This document shows positions 1 to 12,053 of a stretch of DNA of 64,000 bases, in pieces. The stretch lies in NCBI GenBank assembly GCA_013396525.1, contig VWYX01000389.1:212810-276809 (forward strand), written 5' to 3'. How positions within the stretch are numbered: position 1 is the stretch's first letter; every line of letters begins with the position of its first letter. This DNA is from Chaetorhynchus papuensis. Lineage: Eukaryota; Chordata; Aves; Passeriformes; Rhipiduridae. The position numbers and the translations under genes are program-made. The notes under the pieces were generated by a model. The model saw only the letters and a list, made by a program, of their open reading frames with translations, made no database searches and was not told the DNA's origin.

Positions 1-750
1 TTTGTTCCTGGCACTCCATATTCTGTAGTAAGTACAAACTATCCTACTCCTGCTGCCATGAAGGAGTAAATTCCATGAAAAAAAGACACCAGGACAGTTA
101 TCACAAGCAGCCCTGTGCTTATACCATGTGTGCAGTGACTTGCTCCTCTGCCAAGAACTGGAATAAACATAGGGTAAAATCCTGCTGAAGACAGCACTGC
201 TTCTGTTCCTAGTGTAAAGTAGCTTACCTATGGCCTTATATTTTCCTGCTACCTGCAGGGCCTCCCAAAATGTGTGAAAACTATAATCTGCCTTCTCTCC
301 ACTAAGATTTTTGTATTGTGGTAGTCTTAATAGTTAAGAACAAATCAATTTTCATAATAGAGAAGTACCATATTTCTGTTCCTACCTTTGCAGTGGTACA
401 GACTTTTCCTACAGATTTTTGTTCTTCTCATACTGCTGAAATGGAGTAAATGAACTTAGGGTGTTTGTTTAAAAAGCCTAAACCTTTCCAGTTTTTCAAA
501 TTAGTGAGTTTGTCAATGAGAATAGTAATTCCAGTATGCATCTACTGTTTGCTGAGTTGAGGCACAAATATCTCTAAGTAACATGATTCTTGTCCGAAGG
601 ATACAAAAACTACAAAGCTTTACCTTGAAGGAACCCTGGTAAGCCAAAATATTTACATTTTCAGGAAACTGATGTCTTCTCACTTGCACTGGGACCATCT
701 GGACTGACATTGCTTGTGCTGTACTCTTCCTTGTAAGTTCTAAGATTATT
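1..750. other. gene-free stretch, no recognised element
   Basis: This is AT-rich sequence with no ORF that resembles a known protein and no repeat I recognise. It ends where the tail of the first CR1 begins. A 103-codon minus-strand ORF that starts inside the CR1 tail crosses the junction and looks like chance. Confidence 0.6.
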
Positions 751-1968
751 ATCATAAAATAATAAAATATGCTGAGATGGGACGGACCTGTCAGGATCAT
801 TGAGTCCCTCACCTGGCCCTGCATAGAACATCCCCAAGAATCACGCCGTGTGCCTGAGAGGGCTGTTCAAGCACTTCTTGAGCTCTGTCAGGTTTGGTGC
901 TGTGACCACTTCACCCAACTAACCTCTAATTAAAAATCACTGGTATGTAATCTAAACCCTCCCTGACACAGCTTCAGGTCATTCCTTTGGGTGCTGTCAC
1001 TGGTCAAGAGAGTGGAGAGATCAGTACCTGCCCCTCTGCTTCCCCTCATGAGGATGTTGAATACCACAATGACGTCTCCCCTCAGTCTCCTCCAGGCTGA
1101 ACAGAACAAGTGACCTCATATGGCTTCCCCTCCAGACCCTTCACAACTCTCATGGCCCTCCTTTGGACAGACTCTTATAGTTCAATGTCTTTTTTACACT
1201 GTGGCACCCAAAGCTGCCCCAGCACTCGAGGTGAGGCTGCCCCAGTGCAGAGCAGAGGGGACAATCCCCTCCCTTGCCCAGCTGGCCATGCTGTGCCCGA
1301 TGCCCCCCAGGACACGCTTGGCCCTCCTGGCTGCCAGGGCACTGCTGGCTCATGTTCAACTTTCCATTGACCAGGACCCCCAGGGCCCTTTCCATGGCAC
1401 TGCTCTCCAGCCTCTCATTCCCCAGTCTGTCTGTACATCCAGGGCTGCCCCATCCCAGGTGCAGAATCCAGCACTTTCCTTTGTTGAATTTGATATGGTT
1501 GGTGAATGCCCATCTCTCTAATTTGTTAAGGTCTCTCTGCAGGGCATCCCTGTCTTCAAGGGAGTCAACAGCTCTTCCCAGTTTAGTATTGTTGGCAAAT
1601 GCACTTAACATTCCTTTGAGTTGTGCATTGAAGTTGTTAATGAAGATGTTGAAGGGCACTGGACCAAGGATGGAGCCCTGCGGAACCTCCCCCTAGTGAC
1701 AGGTCACCAGTCTGATACCACCCCATTCACTGAAACCCTTGAACGTGAGCCAGTTCTCACCCATCCCATGATGTGTTTGTCCAGCTGTGAACTGGACATT
1801 CTGTCCAGAAGAATCCTGTCAGAGACAGCACTGAAATCTTTGCTGAAGTCCAAAAAGATCACATCAACTGGCTTCCCTTGATCAGCTGTGTGGGTTACCT
1901 TGTCATAGAAGGAAATCAGGTTCAACAAGCAGGACTTCAGACATTGTGAACCATGCTCTCTGTGGGCA
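751..1968 (-). mobile_element. CR1 LINE copy A, 5'-truncated
   Basis: This is the 3' part of a chicken-repeat-1 (CR1) non-LTR retrotransposon. On the minus strand it runs from inside the reverse transcriptase (about 1968) to the 3' untranslated region and a decayed tail near 751-775, where ATCATAAAAT stands for the usual ATCATAGAAT. Minus-strand translation gives recognisable pieces: VDVIFLDFSK (near 1850), LDKHIMGWV (near 1770), AFANNTKLG (near 1580) and FNKGKCWILHLGW (near 1480). Loss of the 5' end is typical of CR1 insertion. About 930-950 looks rearranged or deleted. The upper edge is set where the similarity fades and could be off by 30 bases. Confidence 0.9.
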
Positions 1969-1997
1969 ATATTTGGAAATGACATTGTAAAGAGCAA
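1150..1997 (-). pseudogene. CR1 ORF2 reverse-transcriptase fragment (dead)
   Basis: Two minus-strand ORFs in different frames (1704-1997 and 1150-1659) carry consecutive parts of the CR1 ORF2 reverse transcriptase, so at least one frameshift separates them. The first holds the LDFSKxF palm block. The second holds the block that should read F/YADD, followed by the thumb and C-terminal part. Here it reads FANNT: both catalytic aspartates of that motif are now asparagine, which should abolish metal binding and polymerisation. There is no endonuclease domain. The first codons of the upper ORF lie outside the element. Confidence 0.8.
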
Positions 1998-2481
1998 TTC
2001 CCACCACCGTCAGAAGTGAAACCATGCATTAGCTACTGCCATTTCTGCTTTAAACCATCCACATCATGTTGCTTTAATATGTGGGTTTGTTGCTGCATGG
2101 ATCACTGTTGCTGCACGATCACTGTGGGCTTTACCTGTCCTCAACAGGTACAGCTTCCTGGCATTTTTTTGTCAGCACAGCAGCATATTTAATGAGTACA
2201 GTATATCCTGCATGGCTACAAGGAATGAACAACAGAAATGTATATCTTCTGATTCAGTGGGAAATTGCCTGTCCGTTACTCTGGGTCACTGCATGGTTTT
2301 GTGCTTCCAATGGCCTTTATGTTCAAAAATCATTATTTTTCCTCCATGAAAGTCATAGCATGGCTTTTACTATGTTATGGTAAGGTGATAAATAAGAACA
2401 GTTTGACTCCAAACCCATTTTTGAAAATTACTGCTTCATCTATATAAAATTTTGCCTGCAGCCATCACCCTGGTGTTTGTA
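1969..2481. other. spacer between CR1 A and the first LTR
   Basis: This is about 510 bases of unique-looking sequence. A plus-strand 100-codon ORF (2081-2383) lies here. It has no recognised motif, no good splice signals and no neighbouring exon, so I treat it as chance. Confidence 0.5.
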
Positions 2482-2809
2482 TGTATTGGGTTTGCATGAC
2501 CAAGTTTTGTTAGTGGTGGGGCTACAGAGGTGGCTTCTTTGAGAGGCTGCCGGAAGCTCCCCCATGTCCAACAGAGCCAATGCCAGGTGGCTCCAAGATA
2601 GATGGTCAAGGCCAGCCCAATCAGAATGGTGGTAACACCTCTGTGATAACATATTTAAGAAGAAAAAAAAAGCTCTTGCACAACTGTAATTGTGGCCAGA
2701 GAAGAGTGGGTGAGAAGATGTGACAGGAACAGCTCCGCAGACACCAAGGTCAGTGCAGAAGGAGGGGCAGGAGGTGCTCCAGGCACTGGAGCTGAGAATC
2801 CTCTGTAGC

Positions 2810-3200
2810 CCCTGGTGAGACCATGGAGAAGCAGCTGTGCCCCTGCAGCCCATGGAGGACTACAGGGATGCAGAGATCCACCTGCAGCCCATGGAGGAGC
2901 CCACACTGGAGCAGGGTGGTGCTCAAAAGAAAGCTGTAAACCCATGGGAGGCGTGACGTGGAGCAGGCTCCAGGCAGGCACCTGCAGACCTGTGCAAAGA
3001 GGAGCCCATGCCTGGAGCAAGTTTCCTGGGGGGACCCACACTGAAGCAGGCTGTGCCTGAAGGACTGCACCCCATGGAAAAATGTCCCACATTGCAGCAG
3101 TTTGTGCAGAACTGTTGCCTATGGGATAGACTTACATTGGGGAAGTTAATGTAGAATTTTCTCCAGTGGGGGAGACCCTGTGCTGGAGCAGCGGGAACAA
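2810..3200 (+). repeat. degenerate tandem array inside the LTR
   Basis: Units of roughly 35-45 bases repeat the pattern CTGCAGCCCATGGAG ... CCCACACTGGAGCAG. Copies can be followed near 2840, 2885, 2940, 2995, 3040, 3070 and 3170. The units have diverged from each other, so the array is part of the LTR family rather than a recent microsatellite. Several overlapping ORFs of 80-145 codons on both strands come from this repetition and have no support as genes. Confidence 0.7.
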
Positions 3201-3375
3201 CTCCTCTCCCTGAGCAGTGGCAGGAGCAATATGTGATGAACTGACCATAATCCCTATTCCCTGTCTCTCTGCACTTCTGTGGGGGAGGATGTAGAGCTGG
3301 GAAGATGACGGGGTGGGGAACAGTGTTTTTAAGGTCTTATTTTACTTCTCAGTGTCCTGCTCTGATTTTGTTGGT

Positions 3376-3381
3376 AATAAA
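3376..3381 (+). promoter_or_regulatory. LTR polyadenylation signal AATAAA
   Basis: A perfect AATAAA sits about 170 bases before the end of the LTR, where the R region is expected. It would end transcripts that start in this LTR. Current activity is not known. Confidence 0.5.
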
Positions 3382-3551
3382 TTCAATTGATATCTCTAAT
3401 TCGAGTTGGTACTTGGGGAGAGATTTCTCCTGGATCTTATCTCAACCCATGAACCCTTCTTTATATTTTTTCTCCCCTGTCCAGCTGTGGAGGGGACTGA
3501 TAGGTGTGCTTTGGTGCATGTCTGCCATCCAGCCAGGGTCAAACCCCTACA

Positions 3552-3890
3552 GGATTTGACCAGTCAGAGGCAGGGTGCAGGTCACTTTGCTGGGATACTT
3601 TTCCTCTGAGTACACTGTAGGGCATATGATCTTTTTTGTACCACGGGAGTTGTGCTAGACATAGGAATGTCAAATCAGAGAGAAACTCAGGTGAAGTGCT
3701 GTGAGGATGGGCAGCTTCTATGTGCATAAGATCATTTCATGTGGGAAAAAAGTAAACCTTTTGGACCTGGCATTGTCCTTCTTTTGACTATGGAGCTCTC
3801 TGGCTCATAAAAACAGTGTCACAGCCTGTAACTAATAATCAGTTAGAGAATCAAGGCAGACTGGACATCCAAAGATGAACTGTTGTGAAC
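3552..3890. other. spacer between the two LTRs
   Basis: This is 339 bases with no internal retroviral sequence that I can recognise. Because the flanking LTRs belong to different families, this is not the internal part of one provirus. The last ten bases (3881-3890, TGTTGTGAAC) resemble the start of the next LTR. Confidence 0.5.
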
Positions 3891-4166
3891 TGTTGTGCTG
3901 GTTTTAGCTGGGATAGAGTTAGTCTTCTTCACAGCAACTGGTATGGGGCTGTGTTTTGGCTTTATGCTGGAAACAGTGTTGATAACACTTGTTTTCTCTA
4001 TCACTGAGCAATGCTCACTCAGTGTCAAAGTATCTCTTGTGTTCCTCAATGAACCCCAACAGCAAGGAGGCTGTGGGGGCACAAGAATTTGGGAGAAGAT
4101 ACAGCCAGGAGAGCTGCCCACAACTGACCACACGGGTGTTCCATCCCATACGGCATCAAGCTCAGC

Positions 4167-4174
4167 ATATAAAG
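4167..4174 (+). promoter_or_regulatory. TATA-like box of the second LTR
   Basis: ATATAAAG lies 280 bases before the end of the LTR, a position that fits the U3 promoter. The call rests on motif and position only. Confidence 0.35.
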
Positions 4175-4355
4175 CTGTGGGAAGAAGGAGGAAGGGGGGT
4201 ATATTTGTGGGTGATGGCGTTTGTCTTCCCAAGTCACTGTTACACATGATGGAGCTCTGCTTTCCTGGGGATGACTGAACACCTGGCTGCCCATGGGAAG
4301 CGGTGAATGAATTCCTTATTTTTCTTTGCTTGCATGTATGGCTTTTGCTTTACCT

Positions 4356-4361
4356 ATTAAA
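4356..4361 (+). promoter_or_regulatory. LTR polyadenylation signal variant ATTAAA
   Basis: ATTAAA is followed by CTCTCTGTATC and lies about 100 bases before the LTR end, where this LTR kind carries its signal. Confidence 0.4.
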
Positions 4362-4455
4362 CTCTCTGTATCAAAACCCACTTTTAGTCCACCATGGGGG
4401 GAGTGAGTGACTGGCTGCATGGAGCTTAGCTGTCAGCTGGGGTTTAAGCATGGCA

Positions 4456-7277
4456 GCTGTCCATAACACTATCTGTCAAAACTGGTGTAAGAGACAATAA
4501 CTCCAGGCATGTTATTACATGTGGGATTTTTATTTAAGGAAAAGCAAAGCCGTGAAGGAAACTAAGTATTGGAGACCTGGTTACATCTTGCTGAATAAGA
4601 AGAGAATTTGAAGTAGTAACTCCACTGGATAAGGTCGGCATGCATGTAAACGTATGGGGTTAAGCTCCAGTATTCTCTCCTTGGAGAGAATGTCCATGCA
4701 TTCAACGGGAGCAAAAATGATGAATACGTGCCCCATTTTCAACTTATGCAAGCAGTAATGTTCAGTCACCGATGGCATTATTGTAATGCCCCCTCCTTTA
4801 TGTTTACAAAGGAAAAGAAACCTGGACATCGAGCCTTTGCTACTGGATTTGTTTTCTGTGAAATACTATGTTGGCCCTCAATTCAGGGAGTATGGGCAGA
4901 GTCAGAAAGTGCTCTGAATTACCCTGTTCTATAATCGGTAATTAGATAGTTATGGCACTCTTGCTGGACCTTTGCTTAGCTAATACTGCCTTGACACCAA
5001 ACAGAAAAGAAGGTTGTAATCTAATCTCTCCATGTGCATATATTAACCAGTTTCATTTCAGTTTAGGACATCGAGTCCCTCTGTCTGTGTCCATCTGCCC
5101 CTTCACTACTCAGCTGAACAGGAGCAACAGGCTCTTCTGGTGAGTCTCAGCCACAAGAACCAAGCCAAGAGTGCTGCTGCTGTCTGCAAGGGCAGGCACA
5201 GCAAGTTCATCAGTCTGTGAATCTTTAACATAACAAAGGCTCTGACTCTATGCTGGCCAACGAAAGCAGCCAGTGAGGCTGGGACAGACTTGGTCTGGGT
5301 GACATCATTGTGGCACCATTGTATTTTACCCAGTGGGAAGGGTAAGCATAAATGAGGAGAAGAGAGACGGGGTTTGCCTCTGATGACATGATCCCGGTTG
5401 CCCTACCTGGGAGGAAGGGAGGAAATGAACATGAAGATGAAGGATAAAGTAATGGGGCAGAGACCAAGGGACTTATTCTGGAGCCATGGCCTTGTCTATG
5501 TATCCCTCTCACTGCCACATGGCAAGGCAGGGATAGGAAAGGCTGGAAATACATTAAATTTTACAACTCCCATGCTAAAGACTTAATCCATTTTAAATAC
5601 CCAGTCCGGTTTTCAAACCCGTTCCAACGTCTGGTACCTCCGCAGGAAAAACAGAACCCAAAATTACTTGTCTATAAATAATTCTGTGTTCATTAGAATG
5701 CCAAAATCTAAAACCTAAGAGCAAGCTAAGCCAGGGGCTACCTTATGTCAGTGAGCACACAGCCGCCAGGAGCTAGACAAAAAAGAAACTCTATCGATTG
5801 TCTTAGGTCTTACCCTTTACTACGGGCTGCAAAAAATTGCTTTTACACACTCAATATGTATAGCCAGGACTCACTCTGGAAGATATATGTCTCTAAAGAG
5901 CTAGGCAGAGCTCATTTGTTTCTTTTAAAATGTAGTTAGAACTTGTGCTGCTTCCTTCAAAAGTAGTGAGAGCATTCTAAAGGAAACAGACTCAACTCTT
6001 TCCTCATCTCAAAATATTTTAATTCCTCTTTTCCTGAAGACAGAAATCACCAGGAGGTGGTCTATTCTTCACAGGCTTTTGTGGGAAGTAGAAGAGGACT
6101 CTTCTCACCTCTTTGGGGAAATGGGGCTGCTGTGCTCAATGTGTGAAAGACCGAGTGACAGAGGCAAAGCATGAGTCTCTTGTCTAGTGGTTAGACTTAG
6201 AGCTGAGAGACACTATTTGGGTGCCAGTTTCCATGGTCAGTCCTATAGTTTAACTAAAACACCTAAAATACAGATACTGTCCTGGGAGCAAAAAACAAAA
6301 CTCAGAACTTCTCCTACTGAGTTAAGCCACTTACCCACTTAAACTATTGAATTGTGTTTTGCCCCATAAACCTTGAAGTCTTGCCAGTGGATTGTACATC
6401 TACCTAAATTGGTTTAGTCTGGTGGCAGGACATTTCCCTCAAAGGGAGGACATGTAACTCTGAATCATCTCATAAACAAGAGGGAACTAAACTTGATTGA
6501 CTATGCCAAGATGGGTCATTTTAGATACAAAAACTGAGCAACTCTGGAGGAAAATTTAAGCTGAAAAGGTTCAACTGCCTATTAAACTCAGGTGTCATCG
6601 GGGACAGGCAGGCATTTTCAGTATCATGTTTTGAACTTCTAGCTTCTAGATCCCAAATGAAGTGCTTAAGTACTCTTTTGAACCTGGCCCAAAGTCATGT
6701 TTAGATCTGAATATAGCATTTACATTAAAAGTCACTGCTTTCTCACCTTACTTTTGGGTGCAAAGTTCAGTGAGTTCATGAATGTAAGGCAGTGATCATG
6801 AAAGTTTGGCAAACACAAGAAAAGGTGGTTCAGAGAGCTGGGAATCTGGCAGACCTACAACACTCAGATTCTACAGTTCATACATCCTCAAAGCAAGAGA
6901 GATTAAATTTACCCTCCCAAGCACCAGCCCGACCAGAGCTCAGTGCATCAGGCTGGGAGGGAGCAAAGAGTCTGACCTGGTGCCATTGTGCCTATAAATG
7001 CTGTAACATTGGAGATCCCCCTGCTAGCACTGCTTAAAGCACTGTGTGCACAGGGAGCTGCACTTCAACAAGCCTGCAAGTTGTTTGTGAGCACAGCATG
7101 TAATATCCTGGCACTGTGGCTGATTGCTTACAGGTGGTAAAAGAGACCCTAACATCCACGCTGAAAGCACCTTTGCACAATATTAGCCACTGCAGCACAC
7201 ATTGGAGACAGGTGACAAAAATGCATATGCAATTCTTACTAACGTATCTCTGTGCATTTACGAGGAAGTTGCAAGGG
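4456..7277. other. gene-free stretch, one possible MIR-like remnant
   Basis: This is AT-rich non-repetitive sequence. Around 6180-6240, TCTAGTGGTTAGACTTAGAG resembles the 5' half of old MIR-type SINEs, but the match is too short to annotate firmly. The ORFs here (60-110 codons) have no recognised domains. Confidence 0.5.
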
Positions 7278-7340
7278 AGAATGACAGAAACAGCAGTTGG
7301 AAGGGATCTCTAGAGACTATTCAGTCATGCCTCCCACCTG
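7278..7340 (-). mobile_element. short CR1 3' tail remnant
   Basis: AGAATGACAGAAACAGCAGT leads into TGGAAGGGATCTCTAGAG and a decayed continuation. This matches the reversed 3' end of a CR1 copy (tail repeat, then TTGGAAGGGA-CTCTGGAGATCATC). Only about 60 bases remain, so the subfamily cannot be given. Confidence 0.5.
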
Positions 7341-10300
7341 AACCTTGAAACTGTGGGGTTCTTTTCCGTGCCTCACTCTTACTGTCTTCTCAGGCCCCTT
7401 GCGTGCTGACAGATTCAAAGATGTGGAGCGCATTTTGGGCTCTATAGTACAAAAGTCAAATAAAAGCCTAAATGAAAAGAGAAAAAAAGAGAGAGAGGAA
7501 AAGAGAAGTCAGGAAAGAGCCTCTAGTTTTAAAACACATGTCAAAGTCTATGGGTAGTCTTGTTGCAACTGGAATGTGTGGAGCTTTTTTGCCATTAACC
7601 TCAAGATGAATGGCTTGTTTTAAAGACAGTAAAAACACCATGTTGTGCAGGTGCCTCTATGTGTGGGTGGATTTCTCAGGAGGACGTCAGGGACTGTAGC
7701 CACAGCATTGGCACTCCCCAGTGCTCTGCACCGTCTGTGGTGTGTGAGGGGGAAGCAGCTGCAGTTCTGCACAGCCCTTTCCCCAGGTCCTCCTCTCCAT
7801 CACCACCCCATTTGCCTCCAGACCTCTATACCTGAAATTCCAGACCTGAGGTTGTTAAACAAAATGCCAGCTGAATAGAGCAGAAACTAGTAAATGAGCA
7901 ATAAAGGAATTTGAACACCAGAGGGCAATTAGAAAAGGAGTTGAAATGGGAAAAATTAGATAATATAATTCTAAATGAACAGTGAATCTTAGTTAATCCT
8001 ATTAACTATTTACGATAAATAGAGCAAGTGGCTTGTCAAAGTGCTGCTAGTTTTTCTATGGTTTGATAGATCAAGGTTAGTTACTGTTAGAACCACAACA
8101 TTATGCTTTGTTTCCAACTGATGAAGGAATAAGATTGATTTGAAACATATGGTGAAAAATACTGCAGTTCTTTGTTTGCATCTGTTATACTTTTACTTGT
8201 TAGTAATTGGTTCACAAGTTGCTTTTCTATTTTTTTGTTGTATTTTTTAGTATATTAAGTGAAAACAGAGACTTTTTAGCAGATGTACAAATGAGAGGAT
8301 AAACATCTCAGAAAGCTTTGAAGCTGTGTTGTGTTTTTTCTCCAGTTTGTTTTATATCTCTAGGGCTACACACAGGGTTTTCTGCTGGTGAACATGGGTA
8401 TAAGGCTTTTTATTGGGTTACTTGGACCCAGTGAATAGGGAGTCCGTATCTGACATCCCATAACAGCATTTTTCAGAGACATAAGATTGCACCCAAAGTA
8501 GTAGCACCTTTTTCTGTGGTACACCTCTGTTTTTAAAAGGGTTAACTTGTATTGCATCAGAAGGGTTCTGAAGGAAGTTCCAGAGTGTTTATTTAGCTAA
8601 AGCCAAGGCACTGTCACATGACTAGTTCTTTTAAAATGCCTTCAAACTGTGAACAGCCCAATATTTAAAGTTAATTCTTAAAGATGCAATGCAGTGCATT
8701 TACAGCATTTTCACATCTTTACTCTCTTGTTAAATTATGAAGAGTCATAACCCCGTGATCTGTGAGTGTATGCCAGAGAAAGCCTAAAAGCTAGTTGAAA
8801 TTACAATGTGTGTGTTTCAGTACAATCAATTTTGTTTGTTGTTTTAGTGGCATGATTCCTGTTTACAGCAATCAAGCCATCATATTCTAGAGAGTAAATC
8901 AATAGGGTGATAATGTAGCTGTTTACTGTACTTAAAGACTTGCCTCTGACTATGGCTAGGACACACCATATCAGACAATGCCATGTTCTTTATTTTTATT
9001 TCCCTTTGGATGAAGGTTGACATAACTCACTGGTACTAGCAAATCCCACTATGCTACAAAATGTAACATTTATAAGAGATACATATGGTACATATTTATA
9101 GTGAGCAAAATAAGGACTTGTTTCAATTATGCATGTGGATTAGCTCTTTGAAGAAAAAAAAAGTAGGTGTTACCTCATGCGCATATAAATCCAGGGGTAA
9201 AACATGCCTAAAACAAAACCCCCTTTACGTGCCGGTACTTGTACATGAACATTAACATGTTTCAGGCACAACTCTGAACAAGATACACAGACATATGTTG
9301 CTAAGAATCTTGGAGAACACACTGTGCTTACATTTTTCAAGCTATCCAACAATTTCTGCAATAGATTTAGATTTATGCTGTGCCAGAAAAGGACAGTATA
9401 TGGATATCCTGTGGGCATGAACAACATATATTCAATGCACTTCATAGAGGTAGACAAGCAAGTTATTATTGGCTACATTAGGAAGTAAACTTTCAGCATT
9501 TCAGCTGTTTGAGACATCATCCCATGCACACATTATTACCTACTGCACCTTGCACTGTACCCAGCACATCCTGTCAGCCTGTCATTGACATGTAAACAAC
9601 ATCACCTCTGGGAGGGGACACCGCAGAATCACAGGTCACTCTAATTTCTGCCACAAATTTACTCTGCAGCAACCAACTCACTAGAGAAAAAATACAAACA
9701 GTAAAACTCGGTCAGTTAGTTGTCATTAAGAGTTCATGCATGTCTGTTTCATAGGATGGAAATTGCAGACTTCAATCCCAAATTCCTTTTCTGGGAGACA
9801 TGGGAGCTAGGGAGCAGCAGGGGCAGGACAACCTCTTGAGGAAGGACCTTCAGGCAAAATACCACTTCCTGATTTAGCACAGGATGAATCTAGCAGATAG
9901 TGACATTGCTACAGGCTTGGATTTTCATGATTTTTAGGAGAGTTACATGCACCCACTTTCTAAATCATGTTGTGTTTGGAAAAAAAGCCTTCACAGTTAA
10001 AAGCAGCATTACTTTCCAGCAACATGGGCAAAATGGAGATTAATGATGTCTGTAACTAAGTTACATTTTCTTTGTGTATTATTTTGTGTATTCGTTTGAA
10101 GTTAATCCATAAGAAGTGAGAACTTAAAGATTTCTTTGGGTTATTTACAGCATGAGCTTTTTTTGGAGGTTAGTAACACTGACTCTCTCTTCCTGAATCT
10201 CTCCTATTTCCATAATTTCTGGAGTGCATAACTGCTGCCTCCAGAGTGTGCCCATCAAAAGAAACTGCAGTATGTCATGGTCTGAAAACTTTACCAGAGT

Positions 10301-12053
10301 GTGCTAGGTTTGGCCCTTGTCCCTCTGCCTTCTAGAGACTTCCAAGTCTTCCCTTGAGGGGAGCATTCTTTGGCAGTTCTCTAAGTAAACCTTGCTTTGT
10401 TTCCTGGGGTTTCAGCCTTCCTTCCTTAGGTTTTGCTTTATATGAATGAGTTATATTCCTGAGACTATTGACAGATAATGGCCCATTCCTACAAGTCCAC
10501 TAGGGTCTCTTCTAGGGTCTAGATCATACCAGGTAGAAACATTTTCTTTTTTGGTAGTTTTTCCATAATAACTTAGCACACTAATTATTTGTAAAATCAG
10601 ATTTGTGTGTTTAATAAAATGAATACAAATTTTTTCAGATGATTTGACATTTTATGGAATTCTGTTTATTTGTGTTTCAATTAACTTTGTTAACAATGGC
10701 AAAGTTAGTAATGATATTTGGCAATCAAAACCCATTATGAAGTATTTGAACAATACAAGGTTAGTTAAGTTAAAGGAGATGTTGTGCAGAGCATTTCAAA
10801 TTGAATTTGGATAGTGGCAGGCATCTGTGTGTTTGGAAATCTCTAAATTTGTGCCTGAAGGGTAAATTGAAGCTTATATAAACAAGAACTTGTGATCTAA
10901 TGTTTGGGCTTTTACTGACACAGACACAAAGACACACACAGATGCACACACATAAACCTCTATGGGAGGTTACAAAAGATAGGGGAAAAAAAGAGAGAAG
11001 AGTAGAGGAAGAGATGAGACATGTTAGCTGTCTATTTAATGTTTTTCACTCATGTAATACAGTCTGGCAAGACATTTTCCACAGTTCCACCAAATCAGAC
11101 CTGTAAAAGCAATTATCTGTCATCATAACGTGAATCAAGCTTGAAATGCTGTGGTTCTGAAAAGCGTGACAAAGTTAATTGAAATTTAGGCAGTGAATAG
11201 TTTTCACTTCCTGAGATAAGGTGTGTTTTCAGGGGAAGTTTGTTGCTATGTTGGCTTTAGTTAACAGTTCTTAAGTTTCTTGTTAAAGGATTTGTATTAT
11301 TTCTGTGGGTGGATCATAGTCTCATCCAATTATGACTTCAGCAGAGCCAAGCTTTGTGTCATATGCTTTACTAGCCCATACTGGTTTGCACATTCCTTTC
11401 ACTTCACAAGAAGATGTAAAAAAAACCAAAAAGGCAAAATTTTCTGTCTCAAGTGATTACAAACAGTATTTTGGAAGTATCAAATTCTACTGAATGTTCA
11501 TTTCATTCCAAAAATATCATTTTGGTGGCTTAGTGGTGTATTGTTTTAGTAACTACAATAAAATTGTTTAAAATTTGGCAAAAAAAAATATTAGTTCTCA
11601 GTCTAGAAGCCAAATGTGATATATATCTATGTTTACTTGGCTAGTTATCTTCTAATCTCCTGACTGTAGAGAAGCATGAATTTGCTTTCATGTTGTGTTA
11701 CATCTTTTTTAAAGCAATCTCTATATTTAAATGGTTTACTGTTAATAATTGAAATTCTGAAGGTGTCCATGGTATTGGTATGAGTGCAAGGATGGTAAAT
11801 ATTTTATGGAAAGGAAACTGGAACTTCCTGAGTCCCTGGGGTATATTGTGTGTGCCTGATTGTCCTTTTTTTAGCCCAGTTTTGCTCTAAAATTGTTGCA
11901 AGTTTTGGAACTTCTCTGTGCCAAGTTACAAGAAATATCAAAATTACCATTTAATTTTTGGGGAGGTTTTCTTAGAACTGATTGTTTTGATAAATTATAA
12001 TTTTTATTTTTCTAATGTTGGCCCTTAGTTATTTCCCTTGAAGTCTTTTCATG
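7341..12053. other. gene-free stretch up to the first gap
   Basis: This is AT-rich sequence without recognised exons or mobile elements. A CA-rich stretch (about 10918-10955) and a purine-rich stretch (about 7470-7515) are simple-sequence patches. The ORFs are short and have no family resemblance. Confidence 0.5.

Larger units (their letters stand above)
2482..3551 (+). mobile_element. solo LTR of an endogenous retrovirus, about 1.07 kb
   Basis: This is a plus-strand LTR that begins TGTATTGGG and ends CCCCTACA, so it has the TG...CA ends of retroviral LTRs. I recall near-identical sequence as a common LTR of songbird genomes but cannot name the subfamily with certainty. A TATA-like stretch (ACATATTTAAGAAG) lies at about 2648-2661, and AATAAA at 3376-3381 is followed by the usual LTR end with TTATCTCAACCCATGAACCC. 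The middle (about 2810-3200) is an imperfect tandem array. No gag, pol or env sequence adjoins either end, so this is a recombination remnant. No matching target-site duplication is visible next to the chosen ends. Confidence 0.8.
3891..4455 (+). mobile_element. solo LTR of a second, ERVL-like family
   Basis: This is a plus-strand LTR of about 565 bases starting TGTTGTGCTGGTTTTAGC. It continues with GATAGAGTTAGTCTTCTTC and ends in the block GGGGGGAGTGAGTGACTGGC ... GCTGGGGTTTAAGCATGGCA. This start and end are well known to me from an abundant bird LTR, usually placed with ERVL. The 3' terminus is degraded compared with the usual ending. ATATAAAG at 4167-4174 may be the promoter box, and ATTAAA at 4356-4361 a variant polyadenylation signal. 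No internal viral genes adjoin it. Several ORFs of 80-134 codons across it are chance readings. Confidence 0.75.

Noticed and set aside
2440..3092. Overlapping ORFs of 100-145 codons on the minus strand
   Set aside because: They are readings of the tandem array inside the first LTR and have no protein similarity.
7345..7557. Exon candidate after a good acceptor (CTTACTGTCTTCTCAG)
   Set aside because: No matching donor is found at the end of the open frame, and the C-terminal part is a purine-rich low-complexity K/E/R run.
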